Origin: a virus
Length of the DNA stretch: 64,000 nt
IMG/VR virus record: IMGVR_UViG_3300008117_000010
Span: 46,527-110,526 of that record
Direction: 5' to 3' (one strand)
Part shown: in pieces, positions 45,824 through 54,641 of the stretch
Numbering within the stretch: the stretch's first letter is position 1
Layout: every line of letters begins with the position of its first letter
Notes under the pieces: model-generated
Seen by the model: the letters and a program-made list of their open reading frames with translations, nothing else
Database searches by the model: none
What the model was told of the DNA's origin: nothing
Translations under genes and position numbers: made by a program

Positions 45824-46812
45824 TTAAATTCAATTAAATTGTGAATGACATCGTAGGGTAAACAAAAATTTCTATTTGCATAATGCCAATCCGCTTTATT
45901 AAAGATATCACTTGCTTTGGCTTGCCATCTCACTAATACATCCTGCGCTACTGGGAAACATTTTATTTGCTTATACTTATCAATCACACAAAAATTAAAC
46001 TTAATGTTTTGCAAGGGCACATTATAGATTTTTGAAACAAGTGTAACATATATTGCAGCTTGTAACCAATATGAATAATATTCAACAGAGTCTGGAAATT
46101 CTAATAATGATTTAGATGTAGTCTTGATATCATTAATGTAATAGATTCCATCTTTGATTGTTAAGTTATCTAAATAACCATGCAATCCCCAAGAATATTG
46201 CAAAAATTTATCAACATTTAAATGCAATTCATTTAGCTTTTCAACGTCTTCATCTAAAAATAAAGTTCGTTTAATTTCTAAATTAGATTTCATTTGAGAT
46301 GCTACATCTTTACATCGATCATATGTCTCTTGGTCAATTACACTTTTATTTTCTTTCTCACATAAGAATTTAAAATAGTCTTTATTCTCATCGACCAAGA
46401 CTTTTTCAAGTCTCTGTTCATCAGTTTTTAATTTCTGATGTAAATTCAAATCAATTAATATGCTTAATAGCTCTTGTTCATAACTACTTAAGTCTGGATT
46501 ACTATTACCATATGTTTGATAAATTAATTCAACAACTTTTTTATTATTTGCAGCTGGTAAATTACCTGGCAATACTAAATAATTATTATTGAAATTATCT
46601 TCTTCAAGAAATAATAAGTGAATAAGTCTTCCTTCAATTAAATGGGCATCGAGCTTTTCTTCTCTTTGTCTTAAAATATAATATTCATAAAATAATTTTG
46701 GTGAGTATAATAGTTTATTTAAACTACTATAACTAAAAGAGAAGTTCTTCGAAAAGAACCTCTCTTCAGCAATCACATCACTTAAAATTCCTTGACCTGA
46801 ATAATCAATCAT
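45820..46812 (-). CDS. PD-(D/E)XK exonuclease (RecB/Exo VIII-like)
   Basis: A 330-aa nuclease likely to resect double-stranded DNA ends for recombination or replication. It has a helix with SYSSLNKLLYSPKLFYEYY, then EGRLIHLLFLE (His65), HGYLDNL (Asp215), YYINDIKTT (Asp228, Lys230) and LQAAIYV (Gln251, Tyr255), which is the full active-site set of the RecB/Exo VIII-type family. It overlaps the gene on each side by 4-8 bases. With the Sak4-like ATPase and SSB encoded further upstream it would form a recombination set. I do not see a helicase domain attached. The exact substrate preference is inferred from the family. Confidence 0.85.
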   Translation of the reverse strand: MIDYSGQGILSDVIAEERFFSKNFSFSYSSLNKLLYSPKLFYEYYILRQREEKLDAHLIEGRLIHLLFLEEDNFNNNYLVLPGNLPAANNKKVVELIYQTYGNSNPDLSSYEQELLSILIDLNLHQKLKTDEQRLEKVLVDENKDYFKFLCEKENKSVIDQETYDRCKDVASQMKSNLEIKRTLFLDEDVEKLNELHLNVDKFLQYSWGLHGYLDNLTIKDGIYYINDIKTTSKSLLEFPDSVEYYSYWLQAAIYVTLVSKIYNVPLQNIKFNFCVIDKYKQIKCFPVAQDVLVRWQAKASDIFNKADWHYANRNFCLPYDVIHNLIEFK

Positions 46813-47944
46813 AATTATAATCTAGTTTATTAATTGATACAATATCTGTAATATTACATACTCTATTATTTATAAAGTCTCTTACTTCTTGATCTAAAAG
46901 ATCTTGAAACTCATCAGTTAATAACTCCTTTTTTTCTTTTACAATAGTAAGAAGTGTATTTATTCTCCAATGTTTTGCATCACCATATTTATTAAAGTAA
47001 TTTAAAAGACTCTTATAATTCTTATGTCTATATGCAGGAAAATTATATATAATATTATTATACTTATAAATAAACATTGCTAGGTATAATGCGCTTTGTT
47101 CAAAATTACATTGAGTAATAATACCTAAAACAACATTAATATTATCTAAACTTCCTGTTTCAACCATTAAAGCAATACTTTGATATGATTCACGAGTTAA
47201 TACGGTCTCACCAATATGTTTTGAAATTACTGCATCAGAAATTAATTTCTTTCTGTAATTTAATATAGTAGAAATTGTATCATTACTTAGTGAATATATT
47301 GGTCCACGTGATATTAAACATTTATTATTTTCTTCAAATAAATATATCTCTGAATTGATTGCATTTCTTTCATTATATCCAGTACTACTATCACTATATA
47401 ATAAAAATGAAACATAATGATAGTCCGATATATTAAAGTTTGGACAATCATATTCGATAGTTTTTATTATAGAATTATAAGTATGGTTCTTATAAAAATA
47501 ATTTGAAAATAATTTATATTGTTTTACTTCATTATAAAGCTTACTGGTTACATCAAACATATTTTCTAATTCAGAAGCTAGAATAGTTATATAATTATAT
47601 ATTTGACTACCATGATATTTTGGGAAAAAATAATCATTCGGTATAACATAAGCCGTTGCCTCATCAATTTTTCTTGATATTTTCCATCCTTTATTTAAAC
47701 CATATTCTCTAAACTTAGATCTTGGTATTTTAGAATTTCTATCAAAATAACAATTAGAGAGATCAATATTTTCATTACTAACTTTATCTACAATTAGATT
47801 AGAAATATCAATTAAATCAGTATAACCTGATGTAAAGGAGTTCTCCTTTACATTATATACACCATAATGATTTCCGATTTTTTGTGTTGCAACTTTAACT
47901 AATTGGAAGTCATCTGTTATATTAATTATCTTGGGCATTAACAT
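46805..47944 (-). CDS. BRCT-like paralogue A, unknown function
   Basis: A 379-aa protein related to its upstream neighbour. Residues about 60-105 have a BRCT-like arrangement: a strand (IDLSNCYFD), a helix (SKFREYGLNKGWKI) and ATAYVIPNDY, similar to how BRCT domains place lysine-rich helix and T-A-x-x-I strand. The C-terminal 130 residues are helical (ESYQSIALMVETGS, NINVVLGIITQCNFEQ) and align by pattern with the neighbour. Two start codons are possible (Met1 or Met3). It overlaps both neighbours. I do not know a function; a DNA- or phosphoprotein-binding adaptor is conceivable. Confidence 0.5.
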   Translation of the reverse strand: MLMPKIINITDDFQLVKVATQKIGNHYGVYNVKENSFTSGYTDLIDISNLIVDKVSNENIDLSNCYFDRNSKIPRSKFREYGLNKGWKISRKIDEATAYVIPNDYFFPKYHGSQIYNYITILASELENMFDVTSKLYNEVKQYKLFSNYFYKNHTYNSIIKTIEYDCPNFNISDYHYVSFLLYSDSSTGYNERNAINSEIYLFEENNKCLISRGPIYSLSNDTISTILNYRKKLISDAVISKHIGETVLTRESYQSIALMVETGSLDNINVVLGIITQCNFEQSALYLAMFIYKYNNIIYNFPAYRHKNYKSLLNYFNKYGDAKHWRINTLLTIVKEKKELLTDEFQDLLDQEVRDFINNRVCNITDIVSINKLDYNYD

Positions 47945-48995
47945 AAGCTTCTATTTTTTGAAAATCCACTTTAAAATTTATATCCACACCATTATAATAC
48001 TTATCGCTTATTCTATCTAAATCATATTGAATCTCATCATTTAATTCTTTTATTATTATATTTTTAACATCATCTGTTAATACTTTTCTTTTTATACACT
48101 CCCCTATAAATTTTAGTACTGTCATATATTGAAAATCTGAAATTTCACAAGCTCGTTTTTCAAATGATTGATATAATTTAAGTTTTTTAAACCTATTTAA
48201 TCTCCAACCATCTTCCTTTATTAATTTCCAGAGATAATAAAATGATTTATTAATATCACATGTAAATATTAAAGAAGCAGCAGTTGATTGATCATCAGGT
48301 TGTCCACGCAACATATTTCTTATTGTGTAATAATTCTCTTCATTAATATAAAAAGTTGCACAATTATTAAGAAAATCGTTTTCGTTAATAACCTTAAGTT
48401 TATTCTGAAGTAAATTATATAATATAACTAATCCTTCACTGGTTAAAAAACAATAAGAATTATCACAACGATTATTATAGTTGTTATTTTTAATACTATA
48501 ACTATAATTATCTGAGACATCTTCTGAATAAAATAAACCAGAACTAATATCTAAATCTGATATTAATATATCTGATTTTCTATATACCGCTTGATTAAAT
48601 GAATCAATTTCTTCAGTTACATTAAAATGAAGATTAACTCCATTAGATTCTATAATATAGTTACAAGTAGATTGATATGTATTAGTATTACCAATAGTAT
48701 TATTACTTAGTATAACTGTAGCTTTTGTAATATTATTTGTAATTCTAGCTCCAGCTTGTCTAATATATTCTTTTAAATCTGATTGTTTGGAATTATATCC
48801 ATCTAATATATACACCCTATCATTTGTTGAAATAGATTGTGACCCGCCTTTTAAGCGAGCCACAATCTTATCAATAGCATCTTTAGAAACTTTATGAATA
48901 ACCTTAGAGTATAAGTGATTATTCATTGTTTCTAAATACCAATATGATCCTTCAACAAACTTTAGTTTTTTAACTAAAGCATTATCTATTGTCAT
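47922..48995 (-). CDS. BRCT-like paralogue B, unknown function
   Basis: A 357-aa protein paralogous to the next gene downstream. Residues about 52-95 show the BRCT-like pattern most clearly: VYILDGYNSKQSDLKEYI, then AGARITNNITKATVILSNN. The C-terminal half shares helical stretches with its paralogue (ENYYTIRNML, DDQSTAASLIFTCDINKS, RKVLTDDVKN). It overlaps the AAA+ ATPase start by 4 bases and its paralogue by 23, so all three are expected in one transcript. The family is unknown to me; the BRCT suggestion rests on pattern only. Confidence 0.5.
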   Translation of the reverse strand: MTIDNALVKKLKFVEGSYWYLETMNNHLYSKVIHKVSKDAIDKIVARLKGGSQSISTNDRVYILDGYNSKQSDLKEYIRQAGARITNNITKATVILSNNTIGNTNTYQSTCNYIIESNGVNLHFNVTEEIDSFNQAVYRKSDILISDLDISSGLFYSEDVSDNYSYSIKNNNYNNRCDNSYCFLTSEGLVILYNLLQNKLKVINENDFLNNCATFYINEENYYTIRNMLRGQPDDQSTAASLIFTCDINKSFYYLWKLIKEDGWRLNRFKKLKLYQSFEKRACEISDFQYMTVLKFIGECIKRKVLTDDVKNIIIKELNDEIQYDLDRISDKYYNGVDINFKVDFQKIEAYVNAQDN

Positions 48996-50179
48996 TGAAT
49001 TGTCATTTCTACAATTTTTGGATCAAGTAATAATTTTTGAAACTTATTCTTATTACCATTAACAATACCACGAATCAAATAATATTTCAGATCATTTGTA
49101 AAGATGTCCTGATCATTAATTAATTCTTTTACTCTATCAATAAATGATTGATTGATTGTATTATCTTTTGCATATGTCAATGCCGTATTTAGTATACGGG
49201 TTGTCATTATGCTTGCAATATCTGCACGATAACTACCAAATTCATTTACAGCTTTCATCAATTGACCTTTGATACTTGGCCAATCTTTTTCAGTCAAGAC
49301 TTTTATTGGCGTAATAAGTTTATCTAGTTTATTATTAATAAACATATTAAACATAGTAGTAAACTCTGGACCAACAGAACCTTCACCAATCATTTGAATC
49401 ATAGGAAGATTGCTTTCAAAAGTTTCAAATGAACTAATAGAATTAAAGAAAGTGGTAATACTACGAGCATTAGTATCTTTCGTTACAAGTTCAGGATGTA
49501 ACAATAAGAAATTAATACAGCGTGAATCAATAGTATTTTCTTCTGCCCACCTTGCCCAACATTGAATATCAAATTCAAGATTAGCAGTAATGAATCGAGT
49601 CTTTTGTGCAGAGTCAATACTATTTACAAGATACTCACCATTATCTGGATTCGTAGTCAAAATAATATGCCAATCTTTTGGAAGAGACCAAGAATAATAT
49701 TTTTGCCTATCTATCAATTCCATACATGCTTGCAAAAATCTTTGATCTGCTCGCGTATAGTCATCAAGAATTAGAATACCACCTTCTCCTTTACCTTCTA
49801 TCCATTCTGGTGCAGCATGTGTCATACGCTTACGACCAGATGGACGATACTTTGCTTGGATGTAAGTATTCATAATTGATTCTGGAACCCATTTAATATT
49901 TTGTTTTCCATCTTCATCCTTAATAAGCTCAAACTCTTTCATTGGAAAACCAGTTAGATCACCAATTTCCTCAATCTGCGCAAGGTTCACCTTAACTACA
50001 TTAAGACCTAGCTCTTCTCCAATTTGCAATATTGTAGATGTTTTACCAATACCAGCTTCACCTTCTACCGCACAAGCGACGGGCATCTTATTTCTTTCTT
50101 GTAAATAGCGATTGTTGCTTACGATGTGCTTAATAAAATCTTTCAGCTCGTCCGTGTTCAAATTAATTTGTTTGCTCAT
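48992..50179 (-). CDS. MoxR-like AAA+ ATPase
   Basis: A 395-aa AAA+ ATPase of the MoxR/CbbQ type, which remodels or activates protein targets and usually works with a VWA protein. The Walker A is GEAGIGKTS (Lys46, Thr47), the Walker B is ILILDD (Asp139, Asp140), and sensor 1 is ILTTNPDNG. A helix-rich lid follows. The next gene upstream (1 base away) encodes a VWA protein with a metallopeptidase-like N-terminus, the usual partner of this family. Two BRCT-like paralogues lie downstream in the same overlap chain. What it acts on is unknown; insertion of a metal ion into or assembly of a replication factor is possible. Confidence 0.85.
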   Translation of the reverse strand: MSKQINLNTDELKDFIKHIVSNNRYLQERNKMPVACAVEGEAGIGKTSTILQIGEELGLNVVKVNLAQIEEIGDLTGFPMKEFELIKDEDGKQNIKWVPESIMNTYIQAKYRPSGRKRMTHAAPEWIEGKGEGGILILDDYTRADQRFLQACMELIDRQKYYSWSLPKDWHIILTTNPDNGEYLVNSIDSAQKTRFITANLEFDIQCWARWAEENTIDSRCINFLLLHPELVTKDTNARSITTFFNSISSFETFESNLPMIQMIGEGSVGPEFTTMFNMFINNKLDKLITPIKVLTEKDWPSIKGQLMKAVNEFGSYRADIASIMTTRILNTALTYAKDNTINQSFIDRVKELINDQDIFTNDLKYYLIRGIVNGNKNKFQKLLLDPKIVEMTIQ

Positions 50180-50180
50180 T

Positions 50181-51371
50181 TTAATTAAGTTTAATTACTT
50201 TACCTGGTAAATTATCATTCATGGGAGATGAAGAAGATAGTACCCATAGTACTCTTCCTCTTACATTATCTGGAGCCCATGCTTCTCCATCTGTAAAATA
50301 TACAAGAGATGTAAACTTATGTATGTTTTCATTATAGTAATCAATAACAGGTTGAAAACTCGTACCACCTCTACCATATATTTTAATTTCATGGTTTGGT
50401 TTATACGTAGCTATGTTACTGATTGCTGTATCACATTGAATTACTGTTATATCAGATCCCGTTTTATGAATATGATCAATCTCATTAAAGAACTCTTTCA
50501 GTTCATTATCATTAACGGAACCTGATGTATCAATAGCCAATAGCATGTGACGCTTTTGCTTAATTTTCAGTCCTGGATTTTCTTCAAATCTCTTATTAGG
50601 TTTTCTCTTAAGTTTTTTTGTAAATACTTTTTGAGATCCTCCTGAAAATTTTCTAAGATAACTGCGCCAATCAAACTTTGGTGGTTCTTTTTCAAGTAGT
50701 TTTAATAGTCCTGCTACTTCACCTGGAATATTTCCACATGATTTAGCTACTGCATTTGCAATATCAGTAAGAATATGTTGTGTTTGACTTTCAAGTAATT
50801 TCTTTTCTGCTTCTGAAAGTCCTTGAAAATCTTTCCAATCATGATTTGGAATAGTATTTCCATTAGAATCAGTAACCTCTTGATTATCACCTCCCTGAGA
50901 ATCCATTAGACTTTTTAGTTCTGGAGAGTTTTGAAAATTATTATCAACTTCTTGTTGAAGTAATTTATAATATTCTCTACAACCAGCTTTCAAAGGTAAA
51001 TTTAGTTCTGGAAAAGTTTCTGGTAGTAATGCACCATTAGGTAAATATTCAGAATTAATATATTGATTGATCTCAATGTCCATCGCAATATTAGCTAGAC
51101 GTTTATCTCTAAACTCTTCGTGAATATTCACATGAAAAAATACAATATGTAAAAGTTCATGCTTGAGTAATCCTAATTTGTGATCATCAATTAAGTTATT
51201 CCAAAAATTAGTATTAATCTTTAGTTTATATCCAATATTATGTTTACAAACACCTGCTGTAGATATTCTTTCGTCCCATTCTTTATTCAATGAAACAAGA
51301 AAGAGCCCATAAAAAGGCTCTTTTAACATCAAGGTCTTTGCTATTTTTGATAATGATTTATGTTTATCCAT
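50181..51371 (-). CDS. VWA protein with metallopeptidase-like N-terminus (DUF2201/VWA-like)
   Basis: A 396-aa protein. The N-terminal domain carries LLKHELLHIVFFH (His71, Glu72, His75) and, further on, NIAMDIEINQY (Asp98, Glu100), the pattern of the DUF2201 putative metallopeptidase. The C-terminal domain is a von Willebrand A-like fold with a MIDAS motif AIDTSGS, a Thr (RGGTSF) and TDGE. A linker near residues 160-200 is rich in Gln/Asp/Asn. MoxR ATPase plus VWA-protein pairs act as chaperone systems, and its partner gene is 1 base downstream. The VWA domain probably binds the client. Both metal-binding motifs are intact. Confidence 0.85.
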   Translation of the reverse strand: MDKHKSLSKIAKTLMLKEPFYGLFLVSLNKEWDERISTAGVCKHNIGYKLKINTNFWNNLIDDHKLGLLKHELLHIVFFHVNIHEEFRDKRLANIAMDIEINQYINSEYLPNGALLPETFPELNLPLKAGCREYYKLLQQEVDNNFQNSPELKSLMDSQGGDNQEVTDSNGNTIPNHDWKDFQGLSEAEKKLLESQTQHILTDIANAVAKSCGNIPGEVAGLLKLLEKEPPKFDWRSYLRKFSGGSQKVFTKKLKRKPNKRFEENPGLKIKQKRHMLLAIDTSGSVNDNELKEFFNEIDHIHKTGSDITVIQCDTAISNIATYKPNHEIKIYGRGGTSFQPVIDYYNENIHKFTSLVYFTDGEAWAPDNVRGRVLWVLSSSSPMNDNLPGKVIKLN

Positions 51372-51762
51372 TATAAATCAATTTTAATTTAAACTTTTCT
51401 ATAGGTAAAATCTTATATCCATCAGATGAGAATAAAGTATTCTGTAATTCATCAGCAAAAATATCTGCTAGCATTTGAACAGAGTCTTCATTACCATTTT
51501 CAGTTTCATCTAATAAAATATTTTGCCACCTATTATTAGTGAACAATATTTTTTCGGTAAAATCCTTTGAAAAATTATACTTATCTAAGTCAGCATTTAT
51601 TTTAGCAATTTTAAATAATGACTTAATCTGATTCTTATACTTTAGATAGTCACTTTGATCTAAAATTGTAAAAGCTAAATTTCTATTTTCATTATCAGAA
51701 CTTAATAATAATTCTAATATACGATTATACTGGTCTCTATCTTTTAAATTAATATTTTCCAT
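51364..51762 (-). CDS. Hypothetical protein, MoxR/VWA operon
   Basis: A 132-aa mostly helical acidic protein with no motif that I recognise (DRDQYNRILELLLSSDNENR at the start, IFADELQNTLF near the end). It overlaps the VWA gene by 8 bases and the upstream DUF6915-like gene by 1 base, so it is co-translated with them. Function unknown; it may be an adaptor for the ATPase/VWA pair. Confidence 0.55.
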   Translation of the reverse strand: MENINLKDRDQYNRILELLLSSDNENRNLAFTILDQSDYLKYKNQIKSLFKIAKINADLDKYNFSKDFTEKILFTNNRWQNILLDETENGNEDSVQMLADIFADELQNTLFSSDGYKILPIEKFKLKLIYNG

Positions 51763-52109
51763 CAGTCTTCAATTTTAATTGTTCTTAACATCCATTGTGG
51801 TTTTGTTTCAGCATGAAATGCATTAATCCATTCTTTAGCAGAAGGTATATATCCGTTACAATCTTCTTTAACATGTTGCTCACCAACATATCTTGTATAA
51901 ACTACCTTACCTTCTGAATTAATAAACTTTGAACCAAAGTGTTTTTCCATTTCAAATATACCTTCTGAATGATGTCTAAAACAACGATGTGCACTATGTC
52001 CTAACCAACTTTTAGTTTCATCAAACCACTCATGAATTCTTATATAATCTTCTTCTTTACCACCAAATTTTTTTACCGATGACTTAGCATGTGATTGTGG
52101 ATGAGCCAT
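51762..52109 (-). CDS. DUF6915-like protein
   Basis: A 115-aa protein matching the pattern of the DUF6915 family: MAHPQSHAKSSVKKFGG, IHEWFDETKSWLGHSAHR, RHHSEGIFEMEKHFG and a later VGEQHVKEDCNGYIPS. It is His-rich, with eleven or so histidines, several of them conserved in spacing, so metal binding is likely though unproven. Members occur in bacteria and phages. It is 2 bases from the upstream DUF6878-like gene and overlaps the downstream one by 1 base. Role unknown. Confidence 0.65.
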   Translation of the reverse strand: MAHPQSHAKSSVKKFGGKEEDYIRIHEWFDETKSWLGHSAHRCFRHHSEGIFEMEKHFGSKFINSEGKVVYTRYVGEQHVKEDCNGYIPSAKEWINAFHAETKPQWMLRTIKIED

Positions 52110-52111
52110 AA

Positions 52112-52492
52112 TTAAATTATATTATCCGTATATTCTTCTTCTTCTATATTTGTAATTCGAACATTATTATTAATAGTATAAGTGTTTGCATATAAATCTA
52201 AAATGATTGTTCCAAAACCACCTTCATTATTATACCAGTCACTTACATTATTTAAAACTTTATAAGCCCAATTTTCTAAAACACCATTACCTGTAGGAAT
52301 AGGCTCATGATTTATTTGATTATAATAGTCTATTTCAACTTCATTTGAATATCCAACATAATCAATAGATCCGCTATCTCCAGCTCCTTCATATGCAATA
52401 ACAATATACTTATATCCTAAATCTTTAGCTTGTAAGATTTCTGCTAACATTAAATTATTATCATTGTCAGCATCATTAAATACTTTATTCAT
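52112..52492 (-). CDS. DUF6878-like protein
   Basis: A 126-aa protein with the pattern that I associate with DUF6878: a central strand IVIAYEGAGDSGSIDYV, a helix (VLENWAYKVLNNVSDWYNNEGG) and a final FGTIILDLYANT-type strand. It overlaps the RuvC-like gene by 4 bases (ATGA) and lies 2 bases upstream of the DUF6915-like gene. I know no biochemical activity for the family. The conserved GDSG loop is worth noting but does not look like a serine protease. Confidence 0.6.
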   Translation of the reverse strand: MNKVFNDADNDNNLMLAEILQAKDLGYKYIVIAYEGAGDSGSIDYVGYSNEVEIDYYNQINHEPIPTGNGVLENWAYKVLNNVSDWYNNEGGFGTIILDLYANTYTINNNVRITNIEEEEYTDNII

Positions 52493-52926
52493 AATTGATT
52501 ATTCATTAAGTTCCACATATGTATTGCATCTGCTTCATTATCATCATTACCTAAATAACCATACTTACTTTTAGCAGATTCAATCATTTCTTCTTTACTA
52601 GCATTACCTTTTCCAGTAGCAAATTTTTTAATTTCACTAGCGGATAATGCTGAATATTGAATATTATTCACTTCACAAAACTCTTCAAGAATTGCAATTA
52701 ATTTTGCTTGGTGAATAATTGAATTAGCATGTCTACCTGCTGGTCTTTCATACACAATAAGATTTAAATTTTCTAATGAATGAATTTCAGATAACTTAGA
52801 TTTAAATCTAATTAGTTTCATACCCATTGATTCATCTTTTTTAGTTTTTAAATCCCAAGTACCATAAGTCAAGTTATTTAAACACCAACCTGTAGTAGAC
52901 GCTACATCAAGAGCTAAAGTTTTCAT
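52489..52926 (-). CDS. RuvC-like Holliday junction resolvase
   Basis: A 145-aa RNase H-fold nuclease. The catalytic acidic residues are Asp7 (LALDVASTTGW), Glu60 (IVYERPAG), and the C-terminal pair in NDDNEADAIH (Asp129, Asp133). The KGNASKEEM segment is the usual RuvC surface before the last helix. It would cleave branched DNA made during replication and recombination so that it can be packaged. It overlaps the primase gene by 20 bases and the DUF6878-like gene by 4. Length is right for phage members. Confidence 0.9.
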   Translation of the reverse strand: MKTLALDVASTTGWCLNNLTYGTWDLKTKKDESMGMKLIRFKSKLSEIHSLENLNLIVYERPAGRHANSIIHQAKLIAILEEFCEVNNIQYSALSASEIKKFATGKGNASKEEMIESAKSKYGYLGNDDNEADAIHMWNLMNNQL

Positions 52927-53875
52927 TTTTGTACTTTCTTAATTCAGTTAACAATTCTAATCTTACCTCATCAATACCATAATTCATAATCGAATCACTG
53001 ATATCTTTAGATAAGTTCAAAGTTATAGAATAAATATTGTAAATCTGATATCTATTAGCGGCTTCTTTACCCGGCTTATCATTATCAAATAAAACAATAA
53101 CGTGTTTATATCTATTCTTTAACCATTTAATTGTTGATTCTTTAAGTAAAGTATTCTCACTATTTGGTGCAATAGCATCAGCTTTAATTTTAGTCGCTTT
53201 AAAAGACATAATATCTTTTAATGAGCTACAAATAATGATATACTCGTTTTGAAAACTTAGTTGATCTAGTCCTTGAATATAATCTCCATTTATAATAGTA
53301 AACTTATTAGTGGAATATGGTTGATAAATTCTATACAGAGACCCATCATTTTTAAAATAACCATAACAATTTGCAGATGCTATTTTAATATCGGGATACT
53401 CTGGTTTCTTTAGTACAGCTTCAGCAATTGGCTTAACGTTATATTGTTCTAATAAATATGAACCAATACCAAATTGTGTCCAATACTTTTCATCAAGTTT
53501 ATTCCACAAGCGTAGTTTAAACTCATCCAGTTTATACTTTTCTTCTGGTTTAAATTCAATAACTTTAAATTTACCTTTATCTTTTATGTAGTTATTATAA
53601 TCCTTAAGTATTCTTATAACCGCTGCATGATTCGATTCATTAAATAGTTCAGCAACTAAATTAATGTGGTTACCGCCTTTACCTGAAGAAAAATCTTTAA
53701 AGAAATAAATACCATTTGACATGGCAATATACATACTTGGGGTATTCTCTTTATTCCAAAGAGATTTAATTTTAATAGATTGCCCTGCAAGAGTAATAGG
53801 TAAATTACAATAATACTCATAAACCCATGCATGTGGTACTTCTTCTATATCAGTAATAATCTTTGTTCTAATCAC
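52907..53875 (-). CDS. DnaG-type (Toprim) primase, zinc finger lacking
   Basis: A 322-aa primase-like protein that makes RNA primers for replication. The N-terminal part has the zinc-domain-like layout (IKSLWNKENTPSMYI, YFFKDFSSGKGGNHINLV) without the zinc-binding cysteines. The Toprim part begins EYIIICSSLKDIMSF, where Ser218 or nearby replaces the usual acid, with Glu240 in APNSE, and continues to VIVLFDNDKPGKEAA (Asp264, Asp266). This version is recognisable among phages of Bacteroidota. A terminator-like hairpin separates it from SSB. It overlaps RuvC by 20 bases. It works with the DnaB-type helicase encoded 2 kb upstream. Confidence 0.85.
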   Translation of the reverse strand: MIRTKIITDIEEVPHAWVYEYYCNLPITLAGQSIKIKSLWNKENTPSMYIAMSNGIYFFKDFSSGKGGNHINLVAELFNESNHAAVIRILKDYNNYIKDKGKFKVIEFKPEEKYKLDEFKLRLWNKLDEKYWTQFGIGSYLLEQYNVKPIAEAVLKKPEYPDIKIASANCYGYFKNDGSLYRIYQPYSTNKFTIINGDYIQGLDQLSFQNEYIIICSSLKDIMSFKATKIKADAIAPNSENTLLKESTIKWLKNRYKHVIVLFDNDKPGKEAANRYQIYNIYSITLNLSKDISDSIMNYGIDEVRLELLTELRKYKNENFSS

Positions 53876-53888
53876 TGTAGTAAGAATT

Positions 53889-53920
53889 AAAAAGGGGTAG
53901 CTTATTAGGCCACCCCTTTT
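53889..53920 (-). terminator. Hairpin terminator between SSB and primase
   Basis: A 9-bp stem AAAAGGGGT with its complement and a 13-base loop lies in the 62-base gap. On the minus strand the stem ends in a run of T residues (CCCCTTTTT), giving a terminator form; the other strand also ends in TTTT. It may reduce expression of the primase and downstream genes relative to SSB. Confidence 0.65.
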
Positions 53921-53937
53921 AACCTAGGGCAACCTAA

Positions 53938-54621
53938 TTATATATCAAAATCATCACCAGTCATAGTGGTGTTACCGAATGTCTCAACGGATTCAGAAAC
54001 TTTTTGTTTAATAAGATGTGTACTTTCATTAAAAGTAATCAGCTTACTATACTCTTTCTGCACCTTTGTTGATTCAAATGGCTTACCTTGCTTGCTTACT
54101 CGTGGAAAGAATAAATCATAATTCATATAACCATTACGATTTGTATATTCTTTACCACCAATACACATTCTCAAAGGAATTCCTTTAAAAGGTTTATCCT
54201 CATTAAATTTAGTAAACAAACTTTCAATAGTATCATGTTGATTATCTTGTGCTTCAAGCCAAGCTTCGCAACCTAATTCTACACATAGTCCTTTAAGTGC
54301 ACGCAACATTGAAACGTCACGATCTACTTTAATTCCTGTTTTAGTTTCGCCACTTGAGAAAGAATACTGACTCATTCTTACACGACCAACTTGTCCTTTA
54401 TGTCGACCAAGACTTTCATTATCCTTATCAATAAAGAAACCCTCAAAATCAGGACCTAAATCAGGACCTTCACACGATAAAACAATATCATATGCCTTCT
54501 GATCATAAGGTGGTTTACGTAATTCAACATTGTAAATGGTACAATCTAAATTACCAGGCTCAATTACTTTAGAGATAAGATCGCCAGAATTCTTAATCTC
54601 GATGTCTTTTGTACTAATCAT
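53938..54621 (-). CDS. Single-stranded DNA-binding protein
   Basis: A 227-aa protein that fits an SSB of crAss-like phages: beta-rich N-terminal half (GNLDCTIYNVELRKPP, DIVLSCEGP, VGRVRMSQYSF), no catalytic motif, and a C-terminal acidic tail ending MTGDDFDI, the hallmark by which SSBs recruit partners. It lies between the Sak4-like ATPase and the primase, as expected. The highly expressed role of SSB agrees with a terminator placed right after it. I did not find an exact OB-fold signature by eye, so the call rests on tail, context and beta pattern. Confidence 0.75.
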   Translation of the reverse strand: MISTKDIEIKNSGDLISKVIEPGNLDCTIYNVELRKPPYDQKAYDIVLSCEGPDLGPDFEGFFIDKDNESLGRHKGQVGRVRMSQYSFSSGETKTGIKVDRDVSMLRALKGLCVELGCEAWLEAQDNQHDTIESLFTKFNEDKPFKGIPLRMCIGGKEYTNRNGYMNYDLFFPRVSKQGKPFESTKVQKEYSKLITFNESTHLIKQKVSESVETFGNTTMTGDDFDI

Positions 54622-54641
54622 GTTTTTAAAAAATTAATTAA

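Noticed and set aside
52112-52492. Serine protease from GDSG in the DUF6878-like protein
   Set aside because: No catalytic His/Asp context and the protein is too short for a trypsin-like fold; the match is by chance.
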